From NCBI GenBank assembly GCA_022791355.1, contig JAAVYX010000155.1:1-7479 (forward strand): a DNA stretch of 7,479 nucleotides, written 5' to 3'. Positions 6,416-7,479 of this stretch are shown here, in pieces. Positions within the stretch are counted from its first letter, which is position 1; each line of letters begins with the position of its first letter. The DNA comes from Clostridiales bacterium (GTDB lineage: Bacteria > Bacillota > Clostridia > Oscillospirales > Acutalibacteraceae). The position numbers and the translations under genes are program-made. The notes below the pieces were generated by a model. It was not told where the DNA came from. It saw nothing but the letters and a program-made list of their open reading frames with translations, and made no database searches.

Positions 6416-6440
6416 ATAGATTGCCAAAACAATCTATACT
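6413..6440 (+). promoter_or_regulatory. Possible sigma-A-type promoter inside an inverted repeat, upstream of spoIIR
   Basis: TTTATA (6413-6418) and TATACT (6435-6440) are 16 bases apart, each matching 4 or more of 6 consensus positions. The same stretch is a perfect 9-bp inverted repeat, TATAGATTG (6415-6423) and CAATCTATA (6430-6438), which could be a regulator site or simply an RNA hairpin. In Bacillus spoIIR is made under sigma-F; I could not find a convincing sigma-F promoter here. Confidence 0.25.
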
Positions 6441-6452
6441 TTGCACGGCAAA
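6439..6452. repeat. Hairpin-forming 14-mer CTTTGCACGGCAAA, copy B
   Basis: Identical to 1925-1938. Here the stem extends to CTTTGC/GCAAAG (6439-6453), with the same ACG loop. It abuts the 9-bp inverted repeat at 6415-6438. Confidence 0.6.
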
Positions 6453-6506
6453 GCATAAAAAATATTTTCTCCTTTCCGTATATTCCGGAATTTTCCAGAC
6501 CATCCT

Positions 6507-6545
6507 TTTTTTACCGGCATCTTACATAAAGCCGCCGGTAAAAAA
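6507..6545. promoter_or_regulatory. Perfect 12-bp inverted repeat before the spoIIR ribosome binding site
   Basis: TTTTTTACCGGC (6507-6518) is the exact reverse complement of GCCGGTAAAAAA (6534-6545), with 15 bases between. It ends 9 bases before the AGGAG at 6555-6559. The T-run is on the 5' side, so it is not a + strand terminator. It may be an operator or a leader hairpin that affects translation of spoIIR. Confidence 0.6.
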
Positions 6546-6567
6546 TGAAGGAACAGGAGAAATCTGT

Positions 6568-7188
6568 ATGTTATACGCGAAACGGAAACCCATCGAGGCC
6601 GCGGTTTTTATCGGACTGGTTTTAGCCCTTCTTTTATCTTTGGTAGGCTTTGACGCCCACTGCGGCGAAATTCGGGAAAACGTCCTACGCCTACATGTAT
6701 TGGCAAATTCGGATTCCGAGGCGGATCAGGCCCTCAAGCTTCGGGTGCGGGACAGGGTTCTGCAAGCGGGGGAGGAGATTTTTGCTGGAAAGTCTACCGA
6801 GGCCGAGGCTTTAGAGGCCGCGCGGGCCAACATCGCCCTGCTCCAGGCCGCCGCCGAGGAGGAGATCGCCCAAAGCGGCTACGGCTATCCCGTGCGGGTG
6901 GAGGTGGGCCCTTCTCGCTTTGATACCCGGGTCTACGACGATTTCACCCTGCCGGCCGGGGAGTATGAGGCGGTGCGTGTGCTCATCGGCGAGGCGGCTG
7001 GGCATAACTGGTGGTGTGTTATGTTTCCGGCAGTCTGCCTGCCCGCGGCCGAGAAAAGGGAGGACCTGTCTCAAGTGCTGGAGGGAGAGAGCCTAAAAAT
7101 TGTGGAGGAGCCCGCGCAGTTTACCTTCCGCTTTAAGGCGGTGGAGGTCTACGAAGGCATCCGGGACAAAATCCAGTCCTGGTTTTAG
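6568..7188 (+). CDS. spoIIR: Stage II sporulation protein R
   Basis: A 206-residue secreted signalling protein. In Bacillus it is made in the forespore, crosses to the intermembrane space and activates the SpoIIGA protease, which processes pro-sigma-E in the mother cell. The N-terminus has a basic patch (KRK at 5-7) and a hydrophobic segment at about 11-28 that serves as signal or anchor. The family motifs follow: VLRLHVLANSDSEADQALKLRVRD near 38-61 and GHNWWCVMFPAVCLP at 145-159. The ATG at 6568 is chosen because AGGAG ends 8 bases before it. The frame is open back to a TTG at 6421, but that would put about 49 unlike residues before the signal segment. The gene marks the organism as an endospore former. 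No clear terminator follows it. Confidence 0.94.
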   Translation: MLYAKRKPIEAAVFIGLVLALLLSLVGFDAHCGEIRENVLRLHVLANSDSEADQALKLRVRDRVLQAGEEIFAGKSTEAEALEAARANIALLQAAAEEEIAQSGYGYPVRVEVGPSRFDTRVYDDFTLPAGEYEAVRVLIGEAAGHNWWCVMFPAVCLPAAEKREDLSQVLEGESLKIVEEPAQFTFRFKAVEVYEGIRDKIQSWF

Positions 7189-7239
7189 GATACGGGCGGT
7201 CTGTCGGCCGGATGAATTTGAAAAAATGGAAATTTGCCC

Positions 7240-7268
7240 TTGCATTTTGTCGCCAGGTATGGTAATAT
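7240..7268 (+). promoter_or_regulatory. Sigma-A promoter of rpmE
   Basis: TTGCAT (7240-7245) and TAATAT (7263-7268) are separated by exactly 17 bases, and TGG just before the -10 makes it an extended -10 type. The start codon lies about 40 bases downstream. This is the best promoter in the window and gives rpmE its own transcript start apart from spoIIR. Confidence 0.75.
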
Positions 7269-7309
7269 CATTTTGTTAATGTGATGGAATGAGGAAATGA
7301 GGTGACAGC

Positions 7310-7479
7310 ATGAAAGAGGGTATTCATCCCAAGTACGAGAAGGTCGTCGTCAAGTGTGCTTGCGGCGCTGAATTTGAGACCCGTTCCACCAAGAAAGACA
7401 TTCGTTTGGATATCTGTTCCAAATGTCATCCTTTCTTCACCGGCAAGCAGAAGCTGGTCGACACCGGTGGACGTGTAGA
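7310..7479 (+). CDS. rpmE: 50S ribosomal protein L31, zinc-binding type (3' end missing)
   Basis: The first 56 residues of a protein normally about 65-70 long; the right edge cuts it. The sequence opens MKEGIHPKYEKVVVKCACG, typical of L31. Cysteines 16, 18, 36 and 39 (C-x-C and C-x-x-C) form the zinc ribbon of the zinc-containing paralogue, as opposed to the cysteine-free form used in zinc shortage. HPFFTGKQKLVDT then GGRV is the conserved core. A GAGGTGA at 7299-7305 serves as ribosome binding site. L31 bridges the two ribosomal subunits. In Bacillus rpmE lies near prfA, prmC and spoIIR, so release-factor genes may follow outside the window. Confidence 0.97.
   Translation, partial: MKEGIHPKYEKVVVKCACGAEFETRSTKKDIRLDICSKCHPFFTGKQKLVDTGGRV

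Noticed and set aside
5832..6419. + strand open frame overlapping the ispE 3' half and the terminators
   Set aside because: It runs in another frame of ispE and through two terminators; the product is Arg/Pro-rich and unlike any family.
6447..6456. Sigma-F -10 element upstream of spoIIR (GGCAAAGCAT)
   Set aside because: It deviates from the GGNNANANT pattern, has no matching -35, and belongs to the 14-mer that also occurs at 1925, far from any sporulation gene.
6421..6567. TTG start at 6421 for SpoIIR
   Set aside because: It overlaps hairpins and a possible promoter. The ATG at 6568 has AGGAG at 8 bases and places the signal segment at the N-terminus, as the family requires.

Overview
The window reads as chromosomal DNA of a GC-rich, endospore-forming member of the Clostridia, most like the Oscillospiraceae (Flavonifractor, Intestinimonas and relatives). 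Three things point there: a SpoIIR sporulation signal protein, AGGAG-type ribosome binding sites with some GTG/TTG starts, and AT-rich spacers between GC-rich genes. The lineage is an inference; no 16S or other marker gene is present. Every gene I can support lies on the + strand.

Layout. (1) 2-580 is the C-terminal end of an EF-G-like GTPase of the TetM/TetO/TetW ribosomal-protection superfamily, cut by the left edge. (2) 905-1720 is a stand-alone PHP-family phosphoesterase of the HisJ (histidinol-phosphatase) type. (3) 1721-2147 is a long spacer without a gene, full of small hairpins and an imperfect direct repeat. (4) 2148-4950 is a tightly packed three-gene unit: an Lrp/AsnC regulator, a class I/II PLP aminotransferase, and a DUF362 protein ending in two 4Fe-4S ferredoxin motifs. 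These genes overlap at their start and stop codons. (5) 4951-5332 is a spacer with no convincing gene. (6) 5333-6205 is ispE of the MEP isoprenoid pathway, starting at TTG. It is followed by a cluster of hairpins that ends in a strong intrinsic terminator. (7) 6568-7188 is spoIIR, preceded by a leader with several inverted repeats. (8) 7310-7479 is the start of rpmE (ribosomal protein L31, zinc form) behind a good sigma-A promoter, cut by the right edge.

How the genes fit together. ispE, spoIIR and rpmE are core genes; spoIIR and rpmE also lie in the same neighbourhood in Bacillus. The least understood part is the Lrp-aminotransferase-DUF362 unit. Its overlaps imply translational coupling, and its content suggests amino-acid-responsive control of a transamination step joined to an iron-sulfur redox protein of unknown reaction. 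I did not find a mobile element with a transposase, a CRISPR array, a tRNA or an rRNA. The most unusual non-coding signals are a hairpin-forming 14-mer shared by two distant spacers, the imperfect repeat in the 1721-2147 spacer, and a perfect 12-bp inverted repeat just upstream of the spoIIR ribosome binding site.
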